A DNA stretch of 64,000 nt. Source: JACVRW01 sp963803085. Lineage in GTDB: Bacteria > Actinomycetota > Thermoleophilia > Solirubrobacterales > Thermoleophilaceae. The stretch lies in contig CAWDLE010000017.1 of NCBI GenBank assembly GCA_963803085.1, positions 233,282-297,281 of the forward strand, written 5' to 3'. How positions within the stretch are numbered: the stretch's first letter is position 1; each line of letters opens with the position of its first letter. Below the pieces are notes generated by a model. That model worked only from the letters and a program-made list of their open reading frames with translations. It made no database searches and had not been told where the DNA came from. Both the position numbers and the translations under genes were made by a program. Positions 40,820-50,037 of this stretch are shown piece after piece.

Positions 40820-43680
40820 GCCGCCTCCCCGAGCAGCGCGGCGAGCGCATCGAGCGCGACAGCGAGCTCACGTTCACGTTCGACGGGAAGAACGTGGCGG
40901 CCCTGGAGGGCGACACGATCGGCTCGGCGCTGTTCGCATCCGGCCAGCGCACCTTCTCGCGCAGCTTCAAGTACCACCGCCCGCGCGGCCTCCTCTGCTG
41001 CGCCGGCCAGTGCCCCAACTGCCTCGTGCAGGTGGACGGCGCGCCCGGCGTGCGCGCCTGCACCGAGCCGGTGCGCGAGGGGATGAAGGTGGAGCACATG
41101 AACGCGTCGCCGTCGCTCGGCTTCGACGTGATGCGCACCACCGATTTCCTCGGTGGCCCATTCACCCCGCCCGGCTTCTACTACAAGACCTTCATCCGGC
41201 CGAGGCGCTTCTGGCCGCTCTACGAGAAGGTGCTGCGCCACGCGGCCGGGCTCGGGAAGCTGCGCAAGTCGCAGCCGGAGCGCGAGTGGCGGACGGAGTA
41301 CCGGCGTCGCCACACGGACATCCTCGTGATCGGCGGCGGCGCGGCCGGGCTGAACGCGGCCGCCGCTGCGGCCGAGCTGGGCGCCGATGTCGTTCTCGCC
41401 GACGAGGGCCCCGAGCCGGGCGGCCGCCTGCTCGCCGAGGGCGGGGTGGAGTACGCGCGAGAGCTGGTCGAGCGAGCCCGCGCAGCCGGGGTCGAGATCC
41501 TCGACAGCGCCCCGGCGCTCGGCACCTTCGACGGCCTCGTGCCGGTCTGGCAGGGCGACACGCTGCACCAGGTCCGCGCCAAGCGCCAGATCCACGCCAC
41601 CGGCGCGATCGAGCAGCCGCTCCTCTTTCCCGGCAACGACCTTCCTGGCGTGATGCTCTCGGGCGGCGCGCGCCGCCTCATCTCGATGTACGCGCTCCAG
41701 CCGGGCGCGCGCGCGGTGGTGGCGACGGTCGACGACCGCGGGCTCCACGCCGCGCTCGCGCTGATCGACGCCGGGGTCGAACTGGCCTGCGTGGCGGACC
41801 TGCGGGAGAACGGCAGCGCCGGGCCGAAGGGCGCGCTCAAGCGCCTCGGCGTCGAGGTGCTGAACGGCGCGGCGGTGCTCGAGGCGACGGGGCGCGGTCA
41901 CGTGTCGAGCGTGGTGATCGGCCCGCCGGGATCGAACGCCAGCGAGCGCAGCTTCGCAGTGGATCTCCTGGTGGTGTCGGGTGGCAGCGCGCCGGCGACC
42001 TCGCTGGCGGCGCAGGCCGGCGCGAAGACCTCGTACGACGAGGAGCGCGGCTACTTCACGCTCGCGCATGTGCCCGAGGACGTCCACGTGGCGGGCCAGC
42101 TCACGGGCCACAGCGAGCTGGAGGCGGCGGAGCTTTCCGGCTCGGTGGCGGGCGCCGAGGCGGCTCACGCGCTCGGACTGGGCGACGTGGGCTCGCGCGC
42201 CCGGGCCGCGAAGGAACGCCAGCACCTCGACCGCCCCGAAGCCTGGCCCGCCGGCGTCGCCGTGCCGCCCCCGGTCATGAGCGAGCGCAGCGGCAAGTGC
42301 TTCGCCTGCCTCTGCGAGGACGTGACCGCGAAGGACATCCACCTGTCGGTCGAGGAGGGCTACGACTCGATCGAGCTCTCCAAGCGCTACACGACCACCA
42401 CGATGGGCCCGTGCCAGGGGCGCATGTGCCAGCTGCCCGCCGTGCGGCTGATGGCGAAGGAGACCGGCACGAGCATGGCCGACGTGGGCACCACGACCCC
42501 GCGCCCGCCCTGGCACGCGGTGCCGATGGGCGCGCTGGCCGGGCGGCCGTTCGAGCCGGCGAAGCGCTCCTCGATCCACGCGCGCCACCGCGAGCTGGGC
42601 GCGAACGTGATGTGGGCGGGCGACTGGCGCCGCGCCTACGACTACGGCGACCCGAAGGCCGAGGCCATGGCCGTGCACAAGGCCGCCGGGCTGATCGACG
42701 TGTCCACGCTCGGCAAGCTGATCGTGCGCGGCCCGGACGCCGGCGAGTTCCTCGACCGCCTCTACCCGAACCGCTTCTCCAATTTGAAGCCCGGCCGCAT
42801 CCGCTACGGCGTGATCACGAGCGACTCCGGGCGCGTGATGGACGACGGCACCATCTGCCGCCTCGACGACGACAGCTTCTACGTGACCACCACGTCGAGC
42901 GGCGCCGGCGCGATCTTCGACTGGTTCACCTGGTGGCTCGCCGACTGGCACCTCGACGTGCAGCTCACGGACGTCACGCAGGGCCTCTCAGCCGTGAACC
43001 TCGCAGGCCCGCGCGCACGGGAGATCATGGGCAAGGTCACCGAGCTCGACTGCTCGGCCGAGGGCTTCACGTACCTCGACGGCAAGCAGGCCGAGGTGGC
43101 GGGCGTGCCGTCCCTGATCCTGAGGATCGGCTTCGTGGGCGAGGTTGGCTACGAGATCCACTGCCCGTCCGCGCAGGGCGAGCACCTGTGGGATGCGCTG
43201 ATGGATGCCGGCAAGGAGTTCGGCGTGAAGCCGTTCGGGCTCGAGCCCCAGCGCCTACTCCGCCTGCAAAAGATGCACATCCTCGTCGGCCAGGACACCG
43301 ACTCGGAGTCCACGCCCTTCGGCGCCGCGATGTCGTGGATCGTGAAGCTCGACAAGGAGCAGGACTTCATCGGCAAGTGGGCGCTCCAGCACTTCGAGAA
43401 CGAGGAGCTGGAGACCACTCTGGTCGGGTTCACGCTGTCGAACGGGCACGTGCCGACGGAGGGCGCGGTCGTGATGCCGGAGAACGGCGGGCCGATGGGC
43501 CAGGTCACGAGCGCGCGCTACTCGCAGCAGCTCGGCCGCGTGATCGGGATGGCGTGGGTGCCGGCGGCGCTGGCGAAGGACGGCGCGCGCATCACGATCT
43601 CGGACGAGAACAAGCGGGTCGAAGGCGAGGTCCAGACGAAGCCCTTCTACGACCCCGACGGGGAGATCCTGCGCTCGTGA
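40816..43680 (+). CDS. soxA: Sarcosine oxidase alpha-subunit-like protein (SoxA/MgdC), copy 2, intact
   Basis: A 954-residue protein. N-terminal ferredoxin-like region (GDTIGSALFASGQRTFSRSFKYHRPRGLLCCAGQCPNCLVQVDG, about 24-80); FAD/NAD-binding domain with ILVIGGGAAGLNAAAAAAELG at about 170 and a second nucleotide loop; a Cys-rich segment CFACLCEDVTAKDIHLSVEEGYDSIELSKRYTTTTMGPCQGRMC at about 496; and a C-terminal GcvT-type folate-binding domain (SSIHARHRELGANVMWAGDWRRAYDYGD onward). This is the alpha subunit that passes the one-carbon unit to tetrahydrofolate. It overlaps the gntR1 stop and the soxG2 start. Confidence 0.93.
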   Translation: MSRLPEQRGERIERDSELTFTFDGKNVAALEGDTIGSALFASGQRTFSRSFKYHRPRGLLCCAGQCPNCLVQVDGAPGVRACTEPVREGMKVEHMNASPSLGFDVMRTTDFLGGPFTPPGFYYKTFIRPRRFWPLYEKVLRHAAGLGKLRKSQPEREWRTEYRRRHTDILVIGGGAAGLNAAAAAAELGADVVLADEGPEPGGRLLAEGGVEYARELVERARAAGVEILDSAPALGTFDGLVPVWQGDTLHQVRAKRQIHATGAIEQPLLFPGNDLPGVMLSGGARRLISMYALQPGARAVVATVDDRGLHAALALIDAGVELACVADLRENGSAGPKGALKRLGVEVLNGAAVLEATGRGHVSSVVIGPPGSNASERSFAVDLLVVSGGSAPATSLAAQAGAKTSYDEERGYFTLAHVPEDVHVAGQLTGHSELEAAELSGSVAGAEAAHALGLGDVGSRARAAKERQHLDRPEAWPAGVAVPPPVMSERSGKCFACLCEDVTAKDIHLSVEEGYDSIELSKRYTTTTMGPCQGRMCQLPAVRLMAKETGTSMADVGTTTPRPPWHAVPMGALAGRPFEPAKRSSIHARHRELGANVMWAGDWRRAYDYGDPKAEAMAVHKAAGLIDVSTLGKLIVRGPDAGEFLDRLYPNRFSNLKPGRIRYGVITSDSGRVMDDGTICRLDDDSFYVTTTSSGAGAIFDWFTWWLADWHLDVQLTDVTQGLSAVNLAGPRAREIMGKVTELDCSAEGFTYLDGKQAEVAGVPSLILRIGFVGEVGYEIHCPSAQGEHLWDALMDAGKEFGVKPFGLEPQRLLRLQKMHILVGQDTDSESTPFGAAMSWIVKLDKEQDFIGKWALQHFENEELETTLVGFTLSNGHVPTEGAVVMPENGGPMGQVTSARYSQQLGRVIGMAWVPAALAKDGARITISDENKRVEGEVQTKPFYDPDGEILRS

Positions 43681-44367
43681 GCGCCACGGCCGCGAACCCG
43701 CTCGCGTTCCTCTCACCCGGCCCGGACGCGGTCGCCAAGAGCCCGATGGAGCCGGGCACGGTGGCGGCCGGCGCGACGATCGAGCAACGCGACGGCTGGA
43801 ACGTGGCCACCGCGTTCCCCGACGAGGAGCGCTCCCTCGCCGCGGTCGGCTTCGCGGACGTCTCGCACCTCGGCAAGCTCGAGCTCCAGGGCGACATCTC
43901 AGCCATCACCGGTTACGACCTCGAGCTCGGACGCGCACTTCGTGCCGATGGCGCGTGGTGGTGTCCCTACTCGGCGAACCGCGCGGTCGTCCTGTGCTCA
44001 CCGAAAGACACCGCGGCGCTCCGCGACCGCCTCCTCGCGTCCGCCGCGGGCGCCAACGGCCTGGCGAGCGTAATCGACACCACCACGTCGCAGGGAGCGA
44101 TGACCATTCTTGGTCCCCTCGCGCGCGAGACCTTCGCCCGCTTCACGGCGATCGACCTGCGCCCGACGGTCACGCCCGTGCACGCCTTCCGCCCCGGCTC
44201 GGTGGCCCGCACCGGAGGAGCGATCCTCTGCGAGGCGCCCGACCGCTACCTGATGCTCTTCGGCGCGGCGCTCGGGCCAGTACGTGTGGACGCTGGTCGC
44301 CGACGCCGCCGGCCACCTCGGCGGCGGCCCGGTCGGCGTGGACGCACTGGAGCCGCTCGATGCTTGA
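43677..44367 (+). CDS. soxG: Sarcosine oxidase gamma-subunit-like gene (SoxG/MgdD), copy 2, one late frameshift
   Basis: GTG 43677 overlaps soxA2 (GTGA). The frame is open through SPMEPGTVAAGATIEQRDGWNVATAF...RYLMLFGAALG to about 44275, where one C too many (CTCGGGCCAGTAC versus CTCGGGCAGTAC in copy 1) shifts it; the corrected end is QYVWTLVADAAGHLGGGPVGVDALEPLDA. Corrected length about 229 residues. The break is at a different site from that in copy 1, so a full soxG can be read by combining the two. Confidence 0.82.
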
Positions 44368-45577
44368 CATCTTCCGCCGCCGCCGCATGTGGCGCCCGCG
44401 CCCCGACCTCAAGGACTCCTACGACGTCGTGATCATCGGCGGCGGCTCGCACGGCCTCGCCACCGCCTACTACCTCGCGCGTGACCACGGGGTAACGAAC
44501 GTCGCGGTTCTCGAAAAGAACTACATCGGATCAGGCGCGGCCGGCCGCAACACCACGATCCTCCGCTCGAACTACAAGACCCCCGAGGGCGCACGCTTCT
44601 ACGACGCGAGCGTGAAGCTCTACGAAGGACTGAGCAAAGAGCTCAACTTCAACCTGCTCTTCTCGCAGAACGGACACCTCACGCTCGCCCACTCGGACCG
44701 CGCGATGTTCGTCATGGCGAACCGCGCCGAGGTGAACCGCCTCCACAACATCGACTCGCGCCTGATCTACCCCGACGAGATCAAGAAGCTCGCGCCGGCG
44801 ATGCAGGTGGACAACCCGGACGCCGTCTATCCGATCCAGGGCGCGCTCTACCACCCGCCGGGCGGAGTGATCCGCCACGACGCGGTCGTCTGGGGCCTCG
44901 CGCGCGGCGCCGACAAGGGCGGCGCGGAGATCCACCCGTACACCGAGGTCACGGGCATCAACACCTCGAACGGCAAGGTCACCGGCGTGCGCACGAACCG
45001 CGGCGAGATCAACGCGCCCGTCGTCCTCAACTGCACCGCGGGCTGGTCATCCCTCATCTCGGACATGGCCGGCGTGGACATGCCGATCACCACCCACATC
45101 CTGCAGGCGCTCGTGACCGAGCCGATGAAGCCGCTGCTGGACGTGGTGATCGTGTCGTCGCAGATGCACGTGTACATCTCGCAGACCGACCGCGGCGAGT
45201 TCCTCATGGGTGCGGAGATCGAGCCGTGGACCACGTACCGCATGCAGGGAACGCTGAACTTCCTGCAGGAGGTGTCGCGGCACTCGCTCGAGCTGTTCCC
45301 GCAGCTGGAGCGCGCGCGGGTGCTGCGCAGCTGGGCCGGGCTGTGCGACCTGTCGCCCGACTACTCGCCGATCCTCGGCAAGACCGAGGTCGAGGGCTTC
45401 CACGTGAGCTCGGGGTGGGGGACGTATGGGTTCAAGGCGGCGCCGATCGTCGGCAAGACGCTGGCCGAGCTCGCCGCCACAGGTAAGACTCCGGAGCTGA
45501 TCGAGCCGTTCAAGCTCGAGCGGTTCTATGAGGACAAGCTCGTATCCGAGCTCGCCGCGGCTGCGGTGAGCCACTGA
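44360..45577 (+). CDS. soxB: Sarcosine oxidase beta-subunit-like protein (SoxB/MgdA), copy 2, intact
   Basis: A 405-residue FAD-dependent amine oxidase subunit. VVIIGGGSHGLATAYYLARDHG binds the FAD ADP moiety; GSGAAGRNTTILRSNY and the late SSGWGTYGFKAAPIVGKTLAELAATGKTPELIEPF are characteristic of the heterotetrameric sarcosine oxidase/DMGDH group. It oxidises the N-methyl group of the amino-acid substrate (N-methylglutamate or sarcosine); the two cannot be told apart from the sequence alone. ATG 44360 overlaps the corrected soxG2 end by eight bases. Confidence 0.93.
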   Translation: MLDIFRRRRMWRPRPDLKDSYDVVIIGGGSHGLATAYYLARDHGVTNVAVLEKNYIGSGAAGRNTTILRSNYKTPEGARFYDASVKLYEGLSKELNFNLLFSQNGHLTLAHSDRAMFVMANRAEVNRLHNIDSRLIYPDEIKKLAPAMQVDNPDAVYPIQGALYHPPGGVIRHDAVVWGLARGADKGGAEIHPYTEVTGINTSNGKVTGVRTNRGEINAPVVLNCTAGWSSLISDMAGVDMPITTHILQALVTEPMKPLLDVVIVSSQMHVYISQTDRGEFLMGAEIEPWTTYRMQGTLNFLQEVSRHSLELFPQLERARVLRSWAGLCDLSPDYSPILGKTEVEGFHVSSGWGTYGFKAAPIVGKTLAELAATGKTPELIEPFKLERFYEDKLVSELAAAAVSH

Positions 45578-45597
45578 CACGCATGGAGGAGCACGAA

Positions 45598-47276
45598 TGA
45601 AAAGCAGCCTCGAGATCGCACAGGACGCAGAGCTCCTCCCGATCGAGACCATCGCCGAGCGCACCGGCCTGACGCCGGACGAGTTCGAGCCGTACGGTCG
45701 CCACAAGGCGAAGATCTCGCTCGACGTGATCGAGCGGATGGCCGACCGGCCGGACGGCAAGATCGTCTGCGTGGCCGGCGTCACGCCGACCAAGGCGGGC
45801 GAGGGCAAGACCACCACCGCGGTCTCTCTCACCCAGGGCCTCGGCAAAATCGGCAAGAACCCGGTGCTCTGCCTGCGCGAGCCCTCCCTCGGGCCGGTCT
45901 TCGGCATCAAGGGCGGCGCCGCCGGCGGCGGGCTGACCCAGGTGGTGCCGATGGAGGACCTGAACCTTCATTTCACGGGGGACATCCACGCGATCGGCGC
46001 GGCTAACAACCTGCTGGCGGCGCTGCTCGACGCCTCGATCCTGCACGGCAACCCGCACAAGATCGACGCGCTGCGCGTGGGCTGGAAGCGGGCGCTCGAC
46101 ATGAACGACCGCGCGCTGCGGCATGTGGCGCTCGGCCTCGGCGGCCGCGCGAACGGCTACCCGCGCGAGAGCGGTTTCGACATCACGGCCGCCTCCGAGG
46201 TGATGGCGATCCTGGCGGTGGCGCGCGACCTGCACGACCTGCGCGCGCGCCTCGGCGCGATCACGGTGGCGTACTCGTACGACGGCGGCAAGCCGGTCAC
46301 GGCCGAGGACCTCGGCGCGGCGGGCGCGATGACGGTGCTGCTGAAGGACGCGCTGAAGCCGAACCTGATCCAGACGCTCGAGGGACAGCCCTGCCTGATG
46401 CACGCGGGACCGTTCGCGAACATCGCGCACGGAAACTCGTCGCTGGTTGCCGATCTGATCGGCCAGAAGCTCGGCGAGTACGTGATCACCGAGTCGGGAT
46501 TCGGGTCCGACATGGGGATGGAGAAGTTCTTCGACATCGTGTGTCGCAAGGGCGGGATCGCGCCGTCGGCGGTCGTGCTGGTGGCGACGGTGCGCGCGCT
46601 GAAGCACCACGGCGGGCTGGAGGACGACCCGCGCGCCGATTCCGGCGAGGCGCTCGCCGCGGTCGAGAAGGGCGCGGCCAACCTGGTGCGCCACCTGGGG
46701 ATCGTGAAGACGTTCGGGCTGCCGTGCGTGGTCGCGGTGAACCGCCGGCCGGGCGACACCGACGAGGAGGTCGCGCTGGTCAGGAAGCTCGCCCTCGATG
46801 CCGGCGCGTTCGGCGCCGAGGTGAACGACGGCTTCGCGCGCGGGGGAGAGGGAGCCGCGGAGCTGGCCGAGGCCGTGGCCGACGCGTGCGAGCAGCCGAA
46901 CAGCTTCGGCTTCAGCTACGACGACGACGACACGATCGAGACGAAGATCGAGAAGGTCGCGAAGAAGGTGTACGGGGCGAAGGACGTCGTCTATTACCTG
47001 GACGCGCAGAAGAAGATCAAGCAGTTCAACGACGACGGCCTCGACAAGCTGCCGATCTGCATGGCGAAGACGCACCTCAGTCTGTCCTCCGACCCGGCCC
47101 TGCTGAACGCGCCGGAGGACTTCACGCTGCCGGTCCGCGACGTCCGCGCCTACACCGGTGCCGGATGGCTGGTGCCGCTGTGCGGAGACATCCAGCAGAT
47201 GCCCGGGCTGGGCAAGGCACCGGCGGCGCTGAACGTGGACATCGACGCGGAGGGGCGCACGGTCGGGCTCTTCTGA
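45598..47276 (+). CDS. fhs: Formate-tetrahydrofolate ligase, copy 2, intact
   Basis: A 559-residue enzyme, the usual length. P-loop VTPTKAGEGKTTTAVSLTQGLGKIGK at about 62, EPSLGPVFGIKGGAAGGGLTQVVPMEDLNLHFTGDIHAIGAANNLLAA, the monovalent-cation region PGDTDEEVALV, and the C-terminal GDIQQMPGLGKAPAALNVDID. Nested directly after soxB2 with GGAGGAG before the ATG. Running toward formate it would make ATP from 10-formyl-THF; running the other way it feeds C1 units into biosynthesis. Confidence 0.95.
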
Positions 47277-47293
47277 GCCTAAGATCGGTCCGC

Positions 47294-48115
47294 ATGGCCA
47301 CGAGGGCTCAGTCCGGCGCGCTTCCCAGAGTGAAGGAAAGCCCTCGCTGGTCGATATCGCGGAGGAGGCGCTGCGGTCGTGGCTGGCGACGGGGCGGCAT
47401 CGCCCGGGGGAGCGGTTGCCTCCCGAACAAGAGCTCTCGGCCCAACTCGGAATCTCGCGCGGCACGCTGCGGACGGCGCTGCAGCGCCTGGAGGACACGG
47501 GCGAGATCGTGCGCCGGCAGGGGAGCGGGACGTACGTAGGCCGAGCGGCATCGACCTCGCTGGACGAGGGCCTGGAGAAGCTCGTGAGCTACAGCGAGCT
47601 AGCCGAGCAACGAGGCGTGAAGCTCGAAGTAGGCGACCTGTCGGTGGAAGAGCGCCCACTCTCCGCGGAGACCGCCGAACTCTTCGGCGTGGCGTCCGAA
47701 CACGCCGGCAACCCACATCACCCGAGTGCTGCTGATGGACGGCGAACCCGGCGCCTGGATGCGCGACGTCGTGCACCCCGACGTAGAGCTCCCAGCACCA
47801 CCCCGAATCAAGGCAATGCTGGAGAAGGGCCAGATGGTGCTGGACGTCCTGCTGAAGCAGGGCGTCCCCGTGGCCTACACCCGAGCCCACATAACAGCCC
47901 GCGTCGTGAGCAAGCGCGACCGAATCGGAAAAGCCCTCGACATAGACGACACCCTGGCCGCCCTAGAAATCGACCACGTGACCTGCACGGCCGAAGGCGC
48001 CCCGGTCGAGCACAGCACCGACATCTTCCTGCCCCGCAGCCTGGACCTGCACGTGATGCGGTGGCTGCAGGACGTGCCGCCGGTGCCGGCGATAGGGCGC
48101 GCTCCTAGGGTCTAG
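47294..48115 (+). pseudogene. GntR-family regulator with UTRA domain, copy 2, two frameshifts
   Basis: Begins MATRAQSG but loses frame around 47313-47330 relative to copy 1; the winged helix (PPEQELSAQLGISRGTLRTALQRLEDTGEIVRRQGSGTYVG) and first UTRA strands read from about 47330 to 47695, then one extra base (GCGTCCGAACACG versus GCCGCCGACACG) shifts the rest (VLLMDGEPGAWMRDVVHPDVELPAPPRIKAM) to the stop at 48115. Its C terminus (IGRAPRV) is the original one, unlike the junction-truncated copy 1. Likely a ligand-responsive repressor of the operon. Confidence 0.8.
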
Positions 48116-48200
48116 GCCCAGTGCGACAGCAGTCGCTTGTCGCGCAAAGCAGCAGTCAGCTCGGCCCGCAGCTCGGAGGTGCATGGTTCACGCTTGCCGT

Positions 48201-48995
48201 CTACCGCGCCGCGACCGCGTCGCATAGCGCGGTGAGGTCGGCGGCGACGCGCTCAGGTGCCTCGATTACCGGCAGGTGCCCCACGTCGGCATAGATCACT
48301 AGCCGCGCGTCTGGGATCTCCGCCGCCATCGCCTTCTGGTCGGCGCGCGGGAGCAGCGTGTCGCGCGCGCCCCAGACGATCAGCGTTGGCGCGGAAATCC
48401 GGCCGGTGTCGAGCGGTGGTTCGGCGGCCAGCAACCCCTCGAACGCATCACGCCAGACACGCGCCGGCACCTTGAGGCTCTCGTCGCACAACGTTGCCAT
48501 GACAGGCTCGGGAACCTCACACCCGACCATCCCCTCGTTGAGCTCATGGACAAAGGCTGCATCGATCGGGTCTTCGAGCGTCGCCAGCACGTCGGCGAAC
48601 CGCGGCCGCGGCCCGCGCAAGCTACGCGGCGACCCGAGCAGCGACAGACCGAGCGTCCGGCCCGGGTAGTCGACGGCAAACCGCTGAGCCACGTACCCCC
48701 CGCTCGATGCGCCCACGAGCACGGCTGCATCCAGACCGACCGCATCCATAAACGCTCCGACATCGTTAGCGAAGTCGCGCAGCCCGTAGCCGTCGACTGG
48801 CCTCGTGGCGTCGCCATGCCCGCGCTGGTCGAACGCGAACGCACGGACCCGCTCAGGCAACACAGCCAGCAGTTGATCGAAGCACCGCCGCGAGTCCAGC
48901 CAGGCGTGGAGCAGTACAACCGGAACGCCGTCAGGATCACCATGCTCGACGTAGGGCAGCTCGAGTCCATCCCGAAGCACCGCCAGATGCACCAC
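48201..48995 (-). CDS. Alpha/beta hydrolase
   Basis: A 264-residue hydrolase with the nucleophile elbow GASSGGY (G-x-S-x-G), the HG-type oxyanion strand VVLLHAWLDSRR, the acid in LIVWGARDTLLPR and the histidine in DVGHLPVIEAPE. Lid-like insertion of about 60 residues between the nucleophile and acid. The substrate is unknown; peroxidases and esterases of this family look alike. It is convergent with gntR2 across an 85-base gap that holds nothing else recognisable. Confidence 0.85.
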   Translation of the reverse strand: MVHLAVLRDGLELPYVEHGDPDGVPVVLLHAWLDSRRCFDQLLAVLPERVRAFAFDQRGHGDATRPVDGYGLRDFANDVGAFMDAVGLDAAVLVGASSGGYVAQRFAVDYPGRTLGLSLLGSPRSLRGPRPRFADVLATLEDPIDAAFVHELNEGMVGCEVPEPVMATLCDESLKVPARVWRDAFEGLLAAEPPLDTGRISAPTLIVWGARDTLLPRADQKAMAAEIPDARLVIYADVGHLPVIEAPERVAADLTALCDAVAAR

Positions 48996-49164
48996 GCGCT
49001 GATCCTCTCAGCTGCGCCAATTCGGATCGGATGAAGCGCGCAAGTGTCCGCCGGCCGTCGGTGGGCTACCGCTTTCGCGTGAAAGGGATACCGAAGGGCG
49101 CAAGGTCCAGGGATAGCTCGTCCCACGCGTTCTGGTTCGGGTGGGTTCGGTTAGCAGAACCGCC

Positions 49165-49441
49165 GTGAGTGTGCGGGCCGCTGCTGCCGGGCACTGGGAC
49201 AGGAGACTGCCGGCTAAGCGACCAGGAGAGACGGACATGGCGAACGCGACTCAACTCGGACAGACAGGACTGCAGGGCTGGCGCGAGAAGGTGGCAGACG
49301 GAATCTCGCAGCCAGTCGCAAAGCGTGCACCCCTCGAAGAAGATCAGGTACGAGCAATCGTCGGGGCTGCTTTCTTCGTCCTGGCTGTGCTCTACGTCGT
49401 AAAGACGATCTCCGCGGCCACGCGGCAGGCGCGCCAAGGCT
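49165..49441 (+). repeat. Direct repeat, copy A (leader plus 68-residue gene)
   Basis: A roughly 275-base block beginning GTGAGTGTG and running through the leader CCGCTGCTGCCGGGCAC and the whole small gene is repeated at 51736-52005. The coding part is nearly identical; the leader differs by a few indels. The rest of the 48996-49164 gap has no gene; CTTTCGCGTGAAAG at about 49072 is a short inverted repeat. Confidence 0.8.
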
Positions 49442-49443
49442 GA
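49237..49443 (+). CDS. 68-residue single-span membrane protein, copy A
   Basis: Hydrophilic N-terminal part (MANATQLGQTGLQGWREKVADGISQPVAKRAPLEEDQ) followed by one membrane helix (VRAIVGAAFFVLAVLYVVKTI) and a short basic C terminus. AGGAGAG lies six bases before the ATG. A paralogue differing at only a few positions (VLAVLYVV versus LLAVMYVV) is encoded at 51801. Family not recognised. The universal stress protein gene follows 71 bases later in the same direction. Confidence 0.75.
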   Translation: MANATQLGQTGLQGWREKVADGISQPVAKRAPLEEDQVRAIVGAAFFVLAVLYVVKTISAATRQARQG

Positions 49444-49514
49444 CATCGAGCCTCAGTCCCCGGCACGACCGTCGCACGTGGGATCCACACGATGACCGTG
49501 GAGTTGGGCAAGAC

Positions 49515-49973
49515 GTGGACATGGCGGAGCGAGCATGGGATGCTCGCCCTCCGATGCTCTCGACAGTTGCCGTAGGCACAGACGGATCGGCGACCGCGTC
49601 CGAGGCCGTAGAGGCCGCCATTGAGATAGCGCAACGCTTCGACGCGAAGCTCGTTCTGCTGAGTGCGTTCCAGGACGCCAGCGACGCGTCGAGCCCGCGA
49701 GATCCGGAGCTGCAGTGGGCGGTCAACAAGAACGCCCGGGTGCGCGAGATCCTCAGCAGGACCGAGCAGGATCTCCGCGACCGGAAGATCGAGTGCACGT
49801 CGATGATCGACGAGGGCGACCCCGCCGAGGTGCTCACGCGACTGGCGCAGGAGTGCGAGGCGGACCTGCTCGTGATCGGCAACAAGGGCATGCACCGGCG
49901 TGTGCTCGGGAGCGTGCCGAACAGCGTCACACACAAGGCGCCGTGTTCGGTCTACGTCGTTAAGACGACCTGA
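49515..49973 (+). CDS. Universal stress protein family (UspA-like)
   Basis: A protein of about 150 residues with the Rossmann-like Usp fold: STVAVGTDGSATASEAVEAAIEIA at the N terminus (adenine-binding Asp/Gly) and VIGNKGMHRRVLGSVPNSVTHKAPCSVYVV, the G-x2-G-x9-G-S/T ATP-binding motif, so it probably binds ATP. Start uncertain: GTG 49515, ATG 49521 and ATG 49554 are in frame; 49554 gives the conventional N terminus. Confidence 0.9.
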   Translation: MDMAERAWDARPPMLSTVAVGTDGSATASEAVEAAIEIAQRFDAKLVLLSAFQDASDASSPRDPELQWAVNKNARVREILSRTEQDLRDRKIECTSMIDEGDPAEVLTRLAQECEADLLVIGNKGMHRRVLGSVPNSVTHKAPCSVYVVKTT

Positions 49974-50037
49974 CTCGGGACGACCGGGCTGCGCAGGGTC
50001 GGCGCAACGACGGCGGACGCGACTTCCCGCGCGCCCG

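Larger units (their letters stand above)
40814..48095. repeat. Tandem duplication, unit 2 (soxA-soxG-soxB-fhs-gntR)
   Basis: Direct repeat of 33531-40812 in the same orientation. Here soxA, soxB and fhs are intact, while soxG has one shift and gntR two. No transposase or other mobility gene borders either unit, so unequal recombination at a short shared GC-rich sequence is a likely origin. Confidence 0.9.

Noticed and set aside
41010..44432. A 1140-codon plus-strand frame across soxA2 and soxG2
   Set aside because: Its first 890 codons are an Arg-rich shadow of soxA2 in another frame; only the last part is soxG2, which starts at GTG 43677.
45510..47498. A 662-codon open frame on the minus strand over fhs2 and gntR2, and similar long minus-strand frames over fhs1 and soxA2
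   Set aside because: They are low-complexity His/Arg/Val/Ala-rich shadows of high-GC coding sequence on the other strand, with no family motifs, and the sense strand has complete, recognisable enzymes.
33531..48095. Composite transposon as the source of the tandem duplication
   Set aside because: No transposase, no terminal inverted repeats and no target-site duplication at either edge; the junction shows only a short shared GC-rich segment.
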